NCBI GenBank assembly: GCA_052140165.1
Contig: JBKQUM010000158.1
Coordinates: forward strand, 1-64,000
Direction: 5' to 3'
Origin: Bog-473 sp052140165
GTDB lineage: Bacteria > Actinomycetota > Acidimicrobiia > Acidimicrobiales > RAAP-2
Length of the DNA: 64,000 nucleotides
The stretch's first letter is position 1; each line of letters starts with the position of its first letter. The notes under the pieces are model-generated. The model was not told where the DNA came from. It worked only from the letters and a program-made list of their open reading frames with translations, and did no database searches. A program made the translations under genes and the position numbers. Below, piece by piece: positions 43,752 through 51,744 of this stretch.

Positions 43752-44003
43752 ATGATCCAGGCGAAGGCAGTGCACTCCCAGGCGGACGCGCACCGACAGG
43801 AGCTGCTGGCGGGGGCCGGATCCAGGAGGGACGTCCGGCGACCCGTGGCGGCGATGACGGACTCAGGAGCGACGCAGCGCTCGGCCACCGGACGCCCGGT
43901 TGCCGGTGGCCGAGCAGTGCGCCGGGCTGTGGCACCGCGGGTGGGTTCCTGGCTGATCGAGTTCGGGACCAGGCTCGGAGGGGCGTCGGTCCGGACGTCG
44001 TGA
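43752..44003 (+). CDS. Small Arg-rich protein (83 aa) divergent from the regulator
   Basis: The ATG at 43752 follows GAGGTG by six bases. The protein contains HSQADAHRQELL, a basic middle part and a C-terminal LIEFGTRLGG segment. Short proteins with an N-terminal HxxxHRxxLL-like helix and a C-terminal amphipathic segment of this kind are common and unannotated in actinobacteria. A plus-strand promoter (TTGATT-17-TAGAAT) lies upstream. Function is unknown; shared control with the ArsR-type gene is likely. Confidence 0.5.
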   Translation: MIQAKAVHSQADAHRQELLAGAGSRRDVRRPVAAMTDSGATQRSATGRPVAGGRAVRRAVAPRVGSWLIEFGTRLGGASVRTS

Positions 44004-44075
44004 GCCTCCGGCCGGGGGCGGCACCGTGCACTCGGTCGCCGCAGCTCGGGTCCGCGTCATCGGCAAGAGTGGGGC

Positions 44076-45632
44076 ATGCCGCCGTCCCGCAGCGTGCTCT
44101 TCATCACCCTCGACCAGTGGCGCGGTGACTGTCTCTCGGCGCTCGGCCATCCGGTGGTGGACACGCCGGCGCTCGACACACTCGCTGCCCGGGGCGTCCT
44201 CTTCGCCAACCACTGGGCCAACGCGGCGCCGTGCGGCCCGTCGCGGGCGTGCATGTACACCGGCACCTATCAGCACCGCAACCGGTCCATCCTGAACGGG
44301 ACGCCCCTGGACGCGCGCTTCACGAACGTCGCGTTGGTGGCGCGGGAGCTGGGCTACGACCCCGTCCTCTTCGGGTACACCGACACGTCGGTCGACCCGC
44401 GCACGGTGCCGCCGAGGGATCCGAGGCTCTTCAGCTACGAGGGGATCCTGCCGGGGTTCCGGGTCCTGCTCGAGGACCCCTGGGAGCAGGGGAGCCCGGC
44501 ATGGGGACGATGGCTGGGAGCCCAGGGCGTCGACGTGCCGGCCAACCCCCACGATCTCTACCAGCCCATCGAGGGGTTTCCCGGCGCGGAGGCGCACGGG
44601 TCGACCTGGGCGCCCACGCGCTTCCCGGTCGAGCTGTCGCAGACGACGTTCGTGCGCCAGGAGGTCGTCGACTGGTTGGAGCGCAACGGCGACCGGCCGT
44701 TCTTTCTCCACGCCTCCTTCATCCGGCCCCATCCGCCGCGACGCAACCCGCTGGGCTACCACGATCTGTACCCGGCCGACGCGATCGGGCCCTTCGCCGG
44801 GTGCCCCACGCCCGAGGAGGAGTCCGGCATCCATCCTCTGGCAGCGCTCGCCATGAGGATCCCCGGGGTCGGAGCGCCGCGCGACGAGCGGGAGCGCCGA
44901 CAGGTCCGCGCCACCTACTACGGCGCCCAGCGCGAAGTCGACGACGGGCTCGCCCCGCTCTTCGAGTACCTGCGTGCGAGCGGGTTGGCCGAGTCCACCC
45001 TCGTCGTCCTCACCAGCGACCACGGAGAGATGGGCGGTGACCATTGGCTCCTGGAGAAGCTGGGGTACTGGGACGAGAGCTATCACGTCCCGCTGATCGT
45101 CGTGGACCCCCGCCCGGAGGCCGACCTCGGCCGGGGCTCGGTGCAGCGGGCGGTGACCGAGTCGGTCGACCTGCTGCCCACTATCTGTGAGTTCCTCGGT
45201 GCGGAGGTGCCGCTGCAGGCCGACGGCTGGTCGCTGGCCCCCTTCGTGCGGGGCGAGCAGGCTCCCGAGCACTGGCGCGACACGGCGCACTTCGAATGGA
45301 GCTTCTCGGACCCGGCCAACCCGCAGGCCGAGACCATGTTCGGCATCCCGATGAGCCACTGCGCTCTGGCGGTCTCGCGGGGACCGCGCCACAAGTACGT
45401 GCAGTTCGGCGCAGCGTCGAACGTCCTGCCGCCGCTGCTGTTCGACCTGCAGTCCGACCCCGGGCAGACGCGCAACCTGCTGGCGGACGGCGGCGAGGCG
45501 GTCAGCGCGGCGGCATGGGAGGCCACGCAGGAGCTGCTGCAGTGGCAGATGCGCACCGCGGAGCGGACGTTGAGCGGCAGCTTCCTGCACCCGGAGCGGG
45601 GACTGGTCGAGGCGCGCGACACCTGGCGGTGA
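44076..45632 (+). CDS. Sulfatase / phosphonate monoester hydrolase-like enzyme
   Basis: The 518-residue protein has SVLFITLDQWRGDCLSALG (metal site), AAPCGPSRACMYTGTYQH (Cys-x-Pro-Ser-Arg, formylglycine site), SFIRPHPPRRNP and LTSDHGEMGGDHWLLEK (second metal site). The CGPSR form and length fit the phosphonate monoester hydrolase/arylsulfatase-like branch of the alkaline phosphatase superfamily. It hydrolyses phosphate or sulfate esters or diesters; substrate unknown. No signal peptide is present. Confidence 0.85.
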   Translation: MPPSRSVLFITLDQWRGDCLSALGHPVVDTPALDTLAARGVLFANHWANAAPCGPSRACMYTGTYQHRNRSILNGTPLDARFTNVALVARELGYDPVLFGYTDTSVDPRTVPPRDPRLFSYEGILPGFRVLLEDPWEQGSPAWGRWLGAQGVDVPANPHDLYQPIEGFPGAEAHGSTWAPTRFPVELSQTTFVRQEVVDWLERNGDRPFFLHASFIRPHPPRRNPLGYHDLYPADAIGPFAGCPTPEEESGIHPLAALAMRIPGVGAPRDERERRQVRATYYGAQREVDDGLAPLFEYLRASGLAESTLVVLTSDHGEMGGDHWLLEKLGYWDESYHVPLIVVDPRPEADLGRGSVQRAVTESVDLLPTICEFLGAEVPLQADGWSLAPFVRGEQAPEHWRDTAHFEWSFSDPANPQAETMFGIPMSHCALAVSRGPRHKYVQFGAASNVLPPLLFDLQSDPGQTRNLLADGGEAVSAAAWEATQELLQWQMRTAERTLSGSFLHPERGLVEARDTWR

Positions 45633-45692
45633 GTGCCGGCGCGCGCGGGTGTGGAATGCTGACGCCTGCCCGTCACGAGGAGGCTGCGCGCG

Positions 45693-46571
45693 GTGCCCGA
45701 CATGCAGGGGAAGACGGTCGTCGTCACGGGTGGCAATTCCGGCATCGGCTTCGAGACAGCGGCGGCGCTGGCCGCGATGGGGGCCCGGGTCCTGGTGACG
45801 GCCCGCAACGCCGACAAGGGTCGCGCTGCCGTCGCGGCGCTGGCGCAACGTCTCGGCGGTGAGGGGCAGCTCCAGCTCGTCGTCTTCGATCTGGCGGACC
45901 TCTCGTCGGTCCGGCGCGGGGCGGCAGAGATCCTCGAGACCGCCCCGAGGCTGGACGTGCTCGTCAACAACGCGGGCGCCGTGCTGAGCGAGCGGGCCGA
46001 GACGGTCGACGGGCTGGAGGCGACCTTCGCCACGAACCACCTCGGCCCCTTCCTGCTCACCAACCTCCTGCTGGCCCGGATCACGGAGTCGGCACCCTCG
46101 CGTATCGTCAACGTGGCCTCGATAGCGCACGCCAGCGCCCGCAAGGGGATCCCCTTCGACGACCTCCAGTCGGTGCGGCACTATGCGGGCATGCGCGTCT
46201 ACGGGCAGTCGAAGCTGGCCAACATCCTCTTCACGCTCGAGCTGGCCCGGCGACTGGAGGGGAGCGGCGTCACCGCGAACTCGCTGCATCCCGGAACCGT
46301 GCGCACCGGCTACGGCGCCGACGGCGATGCACGGGGGCTGCTGGCGTTCGGCATCAAGATCAGCAGCCCCTTCTTCCTGTCCCCGGCCAAAGGGGCCCGC
46401 ACGTCCATCTACCTGGCGTCCTCGCCCGACGTGGCTGGCGTCAGCGGGAAGTACTTCGTCAAGTGCCGGCCCGAGGAACCCAAGCGCTGGGCGCAGGACC
46501 CCGACGCGGCCCGGCGTCTGTGGCAGGTGAGCGAGGAGCTGGCCGGTCTCTCGCCCCAGGGTGGGTCTTGA
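45693..46571 (+). CDS. Short-chain dehydrogenase/reductase (retinol dehydrogenase-like)
   Basis: The 292-residue protein has VVVTGGNSGIGFETAAAL (cofactor loop, NADP-preferring by TARN), LDVLVNNAGAVLS, NVASIAHAS (Ser) and RVYGQSKLANILF (Tyr-x-x-x-Lys). It probably oxidises or reduces a hydroxyl or keto group. The GTG at 45693 has GAGGAGG eight bases upstream. It is followed directly by a second SDR gene. Confidence 0.88.
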   Translation: MPDMQGKTVVVTGGNSGIGFETAAALAAMGARVLVTARNADKGRAAVAALAQRLGGEGQLQLVVFDLADLSSVRRGAAEILETAPRLDVLVNNAGAVLSERAETVDGLEATFATNHLGPFLLTNLLLARITESAPSRIVNVASIAHASARKGIPFDDLQSVRHYAGMRVYGQSKLANILFTLELARRLEGSGVTANSLHPGTVRTGYGADGDARGLLAFGIKISSPFFLSPAKGARTSIYLASSPDVAGVSGKYFVKCRPEEPKRWAQDPDAARRLWQVSEELAGLSPQGGS

Positions 46572-46574
46572 GCC

Positions 46575-47363
46575 GTGCGGGTGCTGGTCACCGGCGCGGC
46601 GCGGGCCATCGGCCGGGCCACCGTGGAGGTGCTGGCCGCGCGGGGACACGAGGTCGTGGCGACCGCCCGTGACGTCGCCCTGCTGGCCGGCCTCCCCGCC
46701 GTCGAGGCCCTGCCGCTCGATGTCAGCGATGCCGAGTCGGTCTGCTCGGCGCTGTCGAGGGCGGGCGAGCTGGACGCCGTGGTCAACAACGCGGGCCTGA
46801 CCGGCTACGGCCCGCTCGAGACGTACCCTCTCGACTCCTTCACCCGGGTGCTCGAGGTCAATACGATCGGACCCCTGCGCGTGGCCCAGGCCGTGGTGCC
46901 GTCGTGGCGCGAGCGCGGCAGCGGGGTGCTGGTCAACGTCAGCTCGGTCCAGGGCAAGATCGGCACGCCGCTCGAGGGCGCGTACGCCGCCTCGAAGCAT
47001 GCGCTCGAAGCACTGTCCGAGACGCTGCACTTCGAGGTCGGGCACTTCGGGATCAGAGTCGTCATCGTCGAGCCCGGTTACATCGCTCCGGGGATGAAGC
47101 ACGCCGACGACCACGCGGGCCCTGCGATCTACGCCGATCTCCACGCCCAATGGGGCGCCACGGTGGCGACGCTGACAGGGCCGGAGGGCAGACCCGGACC
47201 CGAGGTGGTGGCGAACGCCGTGGCCGACGCCCTCGAGGATCCGTCCACCCCGCTGCGCGTCGAGGTCGGCAAGGATGCCGCACTGGTGCTCCAGCTACGC
47301 CGCACTCTCGGTGACGCGGAGTTCGAGGCCACCATGCGGGAAGCGCTGGGGCTCACCTGGTGA
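46575..47363 (+). CDS. Short-chain dehydrogenase/reductase
   Basis: The 262-residue protein begins RVLVTGAARAIGRATVEVLA, then DAVVNNAGLTGYGPLE, VNVSSVQGK (Ser) and GAYAASKHALEALSE (Tyr-x-x-x-Lys), the full classical SDR set. The substrate is unknown. It starts three bases after the upstream SDR stop and precedes an EthD-like gene by 13 bases, so all are one operon. Confidence 0.88.
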   Translation: MRVLVTGAARAIGRATVEVLAARGHEVVATARDVALLAGLPAVEALPLDVSDAESVCSALSRAGELDAVVNNAGLTGYGPLETYPLDSFTRVLEVNTIGPLRVAQAVVPSWRERGSGVLVNVSSVQGKIGTPLEGAYAASKHALEALSETLHFEVGHFGIRVVIVEPGYIAPGMKHADDHAGPAIYADLHAQWGATVATLTGPEGRPGPEVVANAVADALEDPSTPLRVEVGKDAALVLQLRRTLGDAEFEATMREALGLTW

Positions 47364-47376
47364 AGAGGGAGGGACG

Positions 47377-48099
47377 ATGGAGAAGCTGATGTACCTGGTC
47401 TGGTTGGAACCAGGGGCCACACGGGCCGAGGTCGCGGACACCGTGCTCGGCCCGGTGGCGCGGGAGCTCCTTTCCCTCGACCCCTTGCGCCTCACCATCG
47501 ACGCGTGGGACCCGGAGAGCGACATTCCGGCCCCGGTGCCCACGCCGGAGGGCGAGACCCCGCTGCATGCGCTCGTGTCCCTCTGGATCGACGCCGTCGA
47601 CTACCGCGATCCCTTCGAGAAGGTGCTCGCCGGCGCTGCGGAGCACGTGGCCGGGTACGAGGTCGTCGAGTCCCTCTACCGCGACTACGGGGCGAACCAG
47701 TGGTCGGCGGCACGCGACTGGCCCGATGGCGGACGGTCACCCGGGGTCCTGACCGTCGCCCTCCTGCGGCAGCACCCCGACCTGAGCTTCGACGAGTGGA
47801 TGACCAGGTGGCACACGCGGATCTCGCCCATCACCGAGGCGATCCAGCCACGCTGCCGCTACGTCCGCAACGCCGTGTTCCGGGCGGTGACCGACGGCGC
47901 GCCACCGATCAGGGGCATCGTGGAGGAGGCGTGGCCGTCCCTGGAGCACGTGACCGATCCGATGCTGTTCTACTGCGCGGACGGCGACCCGCAGCGCATG
48001 AACGAGCACGTGGCGCAGATGATCGACGAGATCACCGCCTTCACCGACCTGAGCACCTTGCGCAGTGTCACCATGAGCGAATGGATACTGAAATCGTGA
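47377..48099 (+). CDS. EthD-like dimeric alpha/beta-barrel protein
   Basis: The 240-residue protein has two ferredoxin-like halves. The second contains SFDEWMTRWHTRISPITEAIQ followed by YVRNAVFRAV, which resembles EthD domain proteins that act in degradation pathways. The ATG has GGGAGG just upstream. Its stop overlaps the next gene start (GTGA). A role with the SDRs and the NTF2-like protein is suggested by operon context. Confidence 0.68.
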   Translation: MEKLMYLVWLEPGATRAEVADTVLGPVARELLSLDPLRLTIDAWDPESDIPAPVPTPEGETPLHALVSLWIDAVDYRDPFEKVLAGAAEHVAGYEVVESLYRDYGANQWSAARDWPDGGRSPGVLTVALLRQHPDLSFDEWMTRWHTRISPITEAIQPRCRYVRNAVFRAVTDGAPPIRGIVEEAWPSLEHVTDPMLFYCADGDPQRMNEHVAQMIDEITAFTDLSTLRSVTMSEWILKS

Positions 48100-48560
48100 G
48101 CAAGCCATGGAGCAGAGAGGAACTGGAGCGCGCGCACCAGCACTACATGGAGACGGCCGCCCGGTGCGCCTCGAGCGGGGAATGGCGCGACTGGGCGGAC
48201 CTCTTCACCGACGACGCGGTCTACCTCGAGCACACGTTCGGCACCTTCCACGGACCCGACGAGATTTACGAGTGGATCGCACCCCTCATGGCGGAGTGGC
48301 CGAACCGCGCCATGAACTCGTTCCCGCATTCGTGGTGCGTGTGCGACGAGGAGCGGGGCTGGTGGATCTGCCGGATTGAGAACCGGATGCAGGACCCGGG
48401 GGACGGGTCGGTGCATCAGGCCCACAACATCACCGTCCTCCACTACGCCGGCGACATGCACTTCTCCTACGAGGAGGACGCGTACAACCCGGCCAGCTTC
48501 GGTCCCATGATCGAGGCCTGGACGGAGGCGGTCGCCGCCAACGGTGGCGCCCCGGCGTAG
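48096..48560 (+). CDS. NTF2-like (SnoaL-type) protein
   Basis: The 154-residue protein has the cone-shaped NTF2 fold pattern: EWRDWADLFTDDAVYLEHTF and GPDEIYEWIAPLM, then curved strands with WWICRIENRMQDPG and HQAHNITVLHYAG. Such proteins include ketosteroid isomerase-, dehydratase- and cyclase-like enzymes. The GTG start overlaps the previous stop by four bases; ATG 48081 is an alternative. It ends the SDR operon. Confidence 0.75.
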   Translation: MSKPWSREELERAHQHYMETAARCASSGEWRDWADLFTDDAVYLEHTFGTFHGPDEIYEWIAPLMAEWPNRAMNSFPHSWCVCDEERGWWICRIENRMQDPGDGSVHQAHNITVLHYAGDMHFSYEEDAYNPASFGPMIEAWTEAVAANGGAPA

Positions 48561-48576
48561 TGCGCGGCGACCGGGC

Positions 48577-50298
48577 TCAGGTCGCCGCGGCGGGGCCCGC
48601 GCCGGCCAGCACGCCACCCCCGAGCCGGGGGCCGCGCTGCGTGCCGTCGTCGTCACCCGAGGAGAGGTGGGGCAGCCGTGCCTGACCTCGTGCCCGGGAG
48701 AACTGCCCGAGCGGCATGATGGCGATCGCCAGGAGCATGGCCACGAGGAGCAGGTCGGGCACGAAGAAGGTGTGGATCATCCGCTCGTAGATGTTGTGCA
48801 CCGTCGTCAGCCCGGCGAAGGCCCAGAACGTGCTGATCGCGATGAGGGCCGTCCGGAGACGTCCGTAGGCGGCGGGAGCCAGCACGACCACCCCCCACGT
48901 CACGTACCAGGACCAGACGATCGGCCCCAACAACGCGAGCACCAGCAACGTGAGGCCGAGGCAGAGGACCACGCCGTCCCGGGGGGAGCGCAGGAGGAGC
49001 CGGTACCCGACGTAGACGGCGATCAGCAATCCGAGCACCATGAAGACGGGCCGCGCGTCCATGGTCGAGACCGGCATTTGCAGCACGTGGCTGAAGATGG
49101 AGACCCCGCGCGCCAGCACGTTGACTGGTGTGACCCCGGTGAACGACGCGTCCGCGGTGGAGGTCGTGCGCACCCAACCCCACCCCGTCCCCGACGCGAG
49201 CGCCATCACCTCCATGGTGGCCAGGGCGATCACCCCGGCGAGGGCGGTGTGGGCGATGCGACGGCGCGTGGACGCGGCAGGGCCGGCCCAGACCCAGCCC
49301 AAGAAGAGCACGCCAAGCGCGGCAGGGGACTTCACTCCCGCCGCGAGCGCGCACAGAATCACACCGGGAACGGTGCCGAAGCGTTTCGCCACGGCCAGGC
49401 CCGCGACCAGAAGCCCCACCATCAGGGCGTCGTTGTGGTCTCCGGCGAGCAATGACAAGAGGACGAGCGGCGATCCCGCCCCCAGCAGCACGGCGTGCGC
49501 AGGATCGCGCTTGAGCGAGCGGGCCAGCGTCGGCGTTGCGGCGACCATCAGGGCGATCCCCGCGACCTCGAGAAGGCGGAGAAGCACGAGGTCAGCCAGT
49601 ATCTGGTGGCCGGAGGCCTGGTCGAGGGCCCCGTCGACCGTGAGAAAGGTCGGGCCGTACGGTGACTCGGTGCCCGACCACACCGAGTCGGCCAGCTGAT
49701 TGAACGGCGTGGCGCCGAGCACGTTGGGCCCGTAGGAGTACGGGTTGATGTGGTGGCTGACCATCTCGCCCTGTGCGGCGTAGGTGTAGACGTCGCGGCT
49801 GAACAGCGGCGGCGCCAGCAACAGCGGCACGGCCCAGATCATGACGACCAGCACGACGCGCTTCACGGGCAAGCCGTTGTGCCGCTTCAGGTGGCCCAGG
49901 AACCCGACCCAGACGCGGGTGAGCAGGATGAGGCCGCCGAAGACAAGCGCCAGCGAGGCGACGGGAGGCAACGCATCGTTCGTGCCCTGCGACCCGAAGA
50001 GACCACCGGGCATGCCGAAGAACCACGCACCGGGGAGGTGGGTCTCGAAGGACTGGCCACCGAGCACCGAACCGACGACGATCGCGGTCGTGCCGACGAG
50101 CCCGAGGACGGCGGTGCGCGCCATCGAGAGCCGAACCATCGGTTGCACGGGCGCGTCGGTGCCGGTGGTCTCGGAGGGTGTCGTGGCGTCGGTGGCTGCG
50201 CTCGGGGGCACGAGGTCTATCGGGGCTTCCTTACCTGAGTTCCCGGGGCGGGTGCCGCGGGTGCCAAAAACTTCATGAAACTGCAGTGATTCTGTCAT
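48577..50298 (-). CDS. Polyprenol-phosphomannose-dependent alpha-1,6-mannosyltransferase (MptB-like, GT-C)
   Basis: The 573-residue protein has about 13 membrane segments and the GT-C loop FSRDVYTYAAQGEMVSHHIN followed by PYSYGP, a signature of the MptA/MptB group. These enzymes extend the mannan core of lipomannan with polyprenyl-phosphate-mannose on the outer face of the membrane. Whether the cell makes lipomannan is unknown, so the acceptor is inferred. The gene is divergent from the sulfoquinovose synthase gene, 126 bases apart. Confidence 0.82.
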   Translation of the reverse strand: MTESLQFHEVFGTRGTRPGNSGKEAPIDLVPPSAATDATTPSETTGTDAPVQPMVRLSMARTAVLGLVGTTAIVVGSVLGGQSFETHLPGAWFFGMPGGLFGSQGTNDALPPVASLALVFGGLILLTRVWVGFLGHLKRHNGLPVKRVVLVVMIWAVPLLLAPPLFSRDVYTYAAQGEMVSHHINPYSYGPNVLGATPFNQLADSVWSGTESPYGPTFLTVDGALDQASGHQILADLVLLRLLEVAGIALMVAATPTLARSLKRDPAHAVLLGAGSPLVLLSLLAGDHNDALMVGLLVAGLAVAKRFGTVPGVILCALAAGVKSPAALGVLFLGWVWAGPAASTRRRIAHTALAGVIALATMEVMALASGTGWGWVRTTSTADASFTGVTPVNVLARGVSIFSHVLQMPVSTMDARPVFMVLGLLIAVYVGYRLLLRSPRDGVVLCLGLTLLVLALLGPIVWSWYVTWGVVVLAPAAYGRLRTALIAISTFWAFAGLTTVHNIYERMIHTFFVPDLLLVAMLLAIAIMPLGQFSRARGQARLPHLSSGDDDGTQRGPRLGGGVLAGAGPAAAT

Positions 50299-50377
50299 AC
50301 CTGTGGCGCAATTTGGGCCCGAAACCTTCCCTGACGGGATTCTCAGGACTGTCCCAGGCTACAAGGGGAAACTCTTC

Positions 50378-50409
50378 CTGTCACGGATGTGAAATCCGGC
50401 TGTCACGGA
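50378..50409 (+). promoter_or_regulatory. Direct repeat CTGTCACGGA x2, Pho-box-like
   Basis: CTGTCACGGA occurs at 50378-50387 and 50400-50409, exactly 22 bases apart, i.e. two 11-base turns. The E. coli Pho box uses CTGTCA(T/C) repeats on an 11-base period. The middle 11-mer here is degenerate. The site ends 16 bases before the UDP-sulfoquinovose synthase start and about 80 bases from the divergent mannosyltransferase start. Control by a PhoB/PhoP-type regulator is an inference. Confidence 0.45.
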
Positions 50410-50424
50410 AACGGAAGGTGTCAG

Positions 50425-51630
50425 GTGCGAGTTCTGGTTCTCGGGGGTGACGGGTATCTGGGCTGGCCGACTGCGCTGCATCTTTCCAGGGCCGGCTACG
50501 ACGTGGGGGTCGCGGACAACTTCGCCCGCCGGGGCTACGACCTGGAAATGGGAGTCGACTCCCTGGTCCCGATCGCCTCGCTGCACCGGCGTGTCGAGCG
50601 CTGGGAGGAGGTCTCGGGCAAGCGCCTCGACGTGTTCATCGGAGACCTGACCGAGGACGAGTTCGTCTACGACATGGTGGGCAGCTTCCGGCCCGACGCC
50701 ATCGTCCACTTCGCCGAGCAACGCAGCGCTCCCTACTCCATGGTCGACCGCAAGCATGCGGTCTACACCCAGGTCAACAACGTCGTGGGCACGTTGAACC
50801 TGCTCTATGCCATCGCCGAGGTCGACCCGTCGATCCACCTCGTCAAGCTCGGCACGATGGGGGAGTACGGCACGCCCAACATCGACATCGAAGAGGGCTA
50901 CATCGAGATCACCCACCGTGGGCGCACCGACGTCCTGCCCTTCCCCAAGCAGCCGGGGAGCTTCTACCACCTCTCCAAGGTCCACGACAGCCACAACATC
51001 GCGTTCTGCTGCCGGGCCTGGGGCCTCCGATCCACCGATCTCAACCAGGGAGTGGTGTACGGGCAGTCGACGCCCGAGACCACCCTGCACGCGGACCTGG
51101 CGACCCGCTTCGACTACGACGCTGTCTTCGGCACGGTGTTGAACCGGTTCGTGATCCAGGCGGCGGCCGGAGAGCCCCTCACCGTGTACGGCAAGGGCGG
51201 CCAGACGCGCGGGTTCCTCGACATCCGCGACACGCTCGCCTGCGTGGAGCTCGCGATCCGGACTCCGGCCAACGCCGGGGAATTCCGCGTCTTCAACCAG
51301 TTCACGGAGTCGTTCTCGGTGCTCGAGCTGGCGCAGAAGGTCTCCCACGCGGTCGGCGGGGCCGAGATCGTGCACCTCGACGACCCGCGGGTCGAGCTCG
51401 AGGAGCACTACTACCGGGCGGCACACACCAAGCTCCTCGACCTGGGTCTGCTGCCCTTCCTGCTCGGGGACGAGCTGCTGGCCGACCTCCTGTCCATCGC
51501 ACGCGCGCACATCGGCCGGCTCGAGCGGTCGGCCCTGCAGCCGAAGGTACTGTGGCGCTCCACGTCGAGCAGCATCACCCGCACCGAGAGGCCGCACAGC
51601 GACGACTCCCCATCGGAGCACCCCCACTGA
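50425..51630 (+). CDS. UDP-sulfoquinovose synthase (SQD1/SqdB-like)
   Basis: The 401-residue NAD-dependent enzyme converts UDP-glucose and sulfite to UDP-sulfoquinovose. It matches the SQD1/SqdB/Agl3 family closely: RVLVLGGDGYLGWPTALHL, HFAEQRSAPYSMVDRK, HLVKLGTMGEYGTPNIDIEE, GSFYHLSKVHDSHNI (Tyr-x-x-x-Lys site) and STDLNQGVVYG. The GTG at 50425 follows GGAAGG. No sulfoquinovosyltransferase (SqdX/SQD2) is in the window, so the product may go to SQDG made elsewhere or to another sulfoglycan, as with archaeal Agl3. A YfhO-type membrane protein follows. Confidence 0.92.
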   Translation: MRVLVLGGDGYLGWPTALHLSRAGYDVGVADNFARRGYDLEMGVDSLVPIASLHRRVERWEEVSGKRLDVFIGDLTEDEFVYDMVGSFRPDAIVHFAEQRSAPYSMVDRKHAVYTQVNNVVGTLNLLYAIAEVDPSIHLVKLGTMGEYGTPNIDIEEGYIEITHRGRTDVLPFPKQPGSFYHLSKVHDSHNIAFCCRAWGLRSTDLNQGVVYGQSTPETTLHADLATRFDYDAVFGTVLNRFVIQAAAGEPLTVYGKGGQTRGFLDIRDTLACVELAIRTPANAGEFRVFNQFTESFSVLELAQKVSHAVGGAEIVHLDDPRVELEEHYYRAAHTKLLDLGLLPFLLGDELLADLLSIARAHIGRLERSALQPKVLWRSTSSSITRTERPHSDDSPSEHPH

Positions 51631-51744
51631 GCCTTTGAGTGTGTTCCCAGGGCAACGGGCTAGCTTTCGCCGCTTGGGCCCGCCCACGCCGATCCCTCCA
51701 CCAGGGCGCAGGCACCCGAACTCCCGGAAGGCTTCCCTTCGCCA

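Noticed and set aside
43863..47150. Very long open frame on the minus strand (over 1000 codons) opposite the sulfatase and SDR genes
   Set aside because: It is antisense to several genes with clear family motifs; high GC content removes stops from such frames. The sequence is low-complexity and Arg/Gly/Val-rich.
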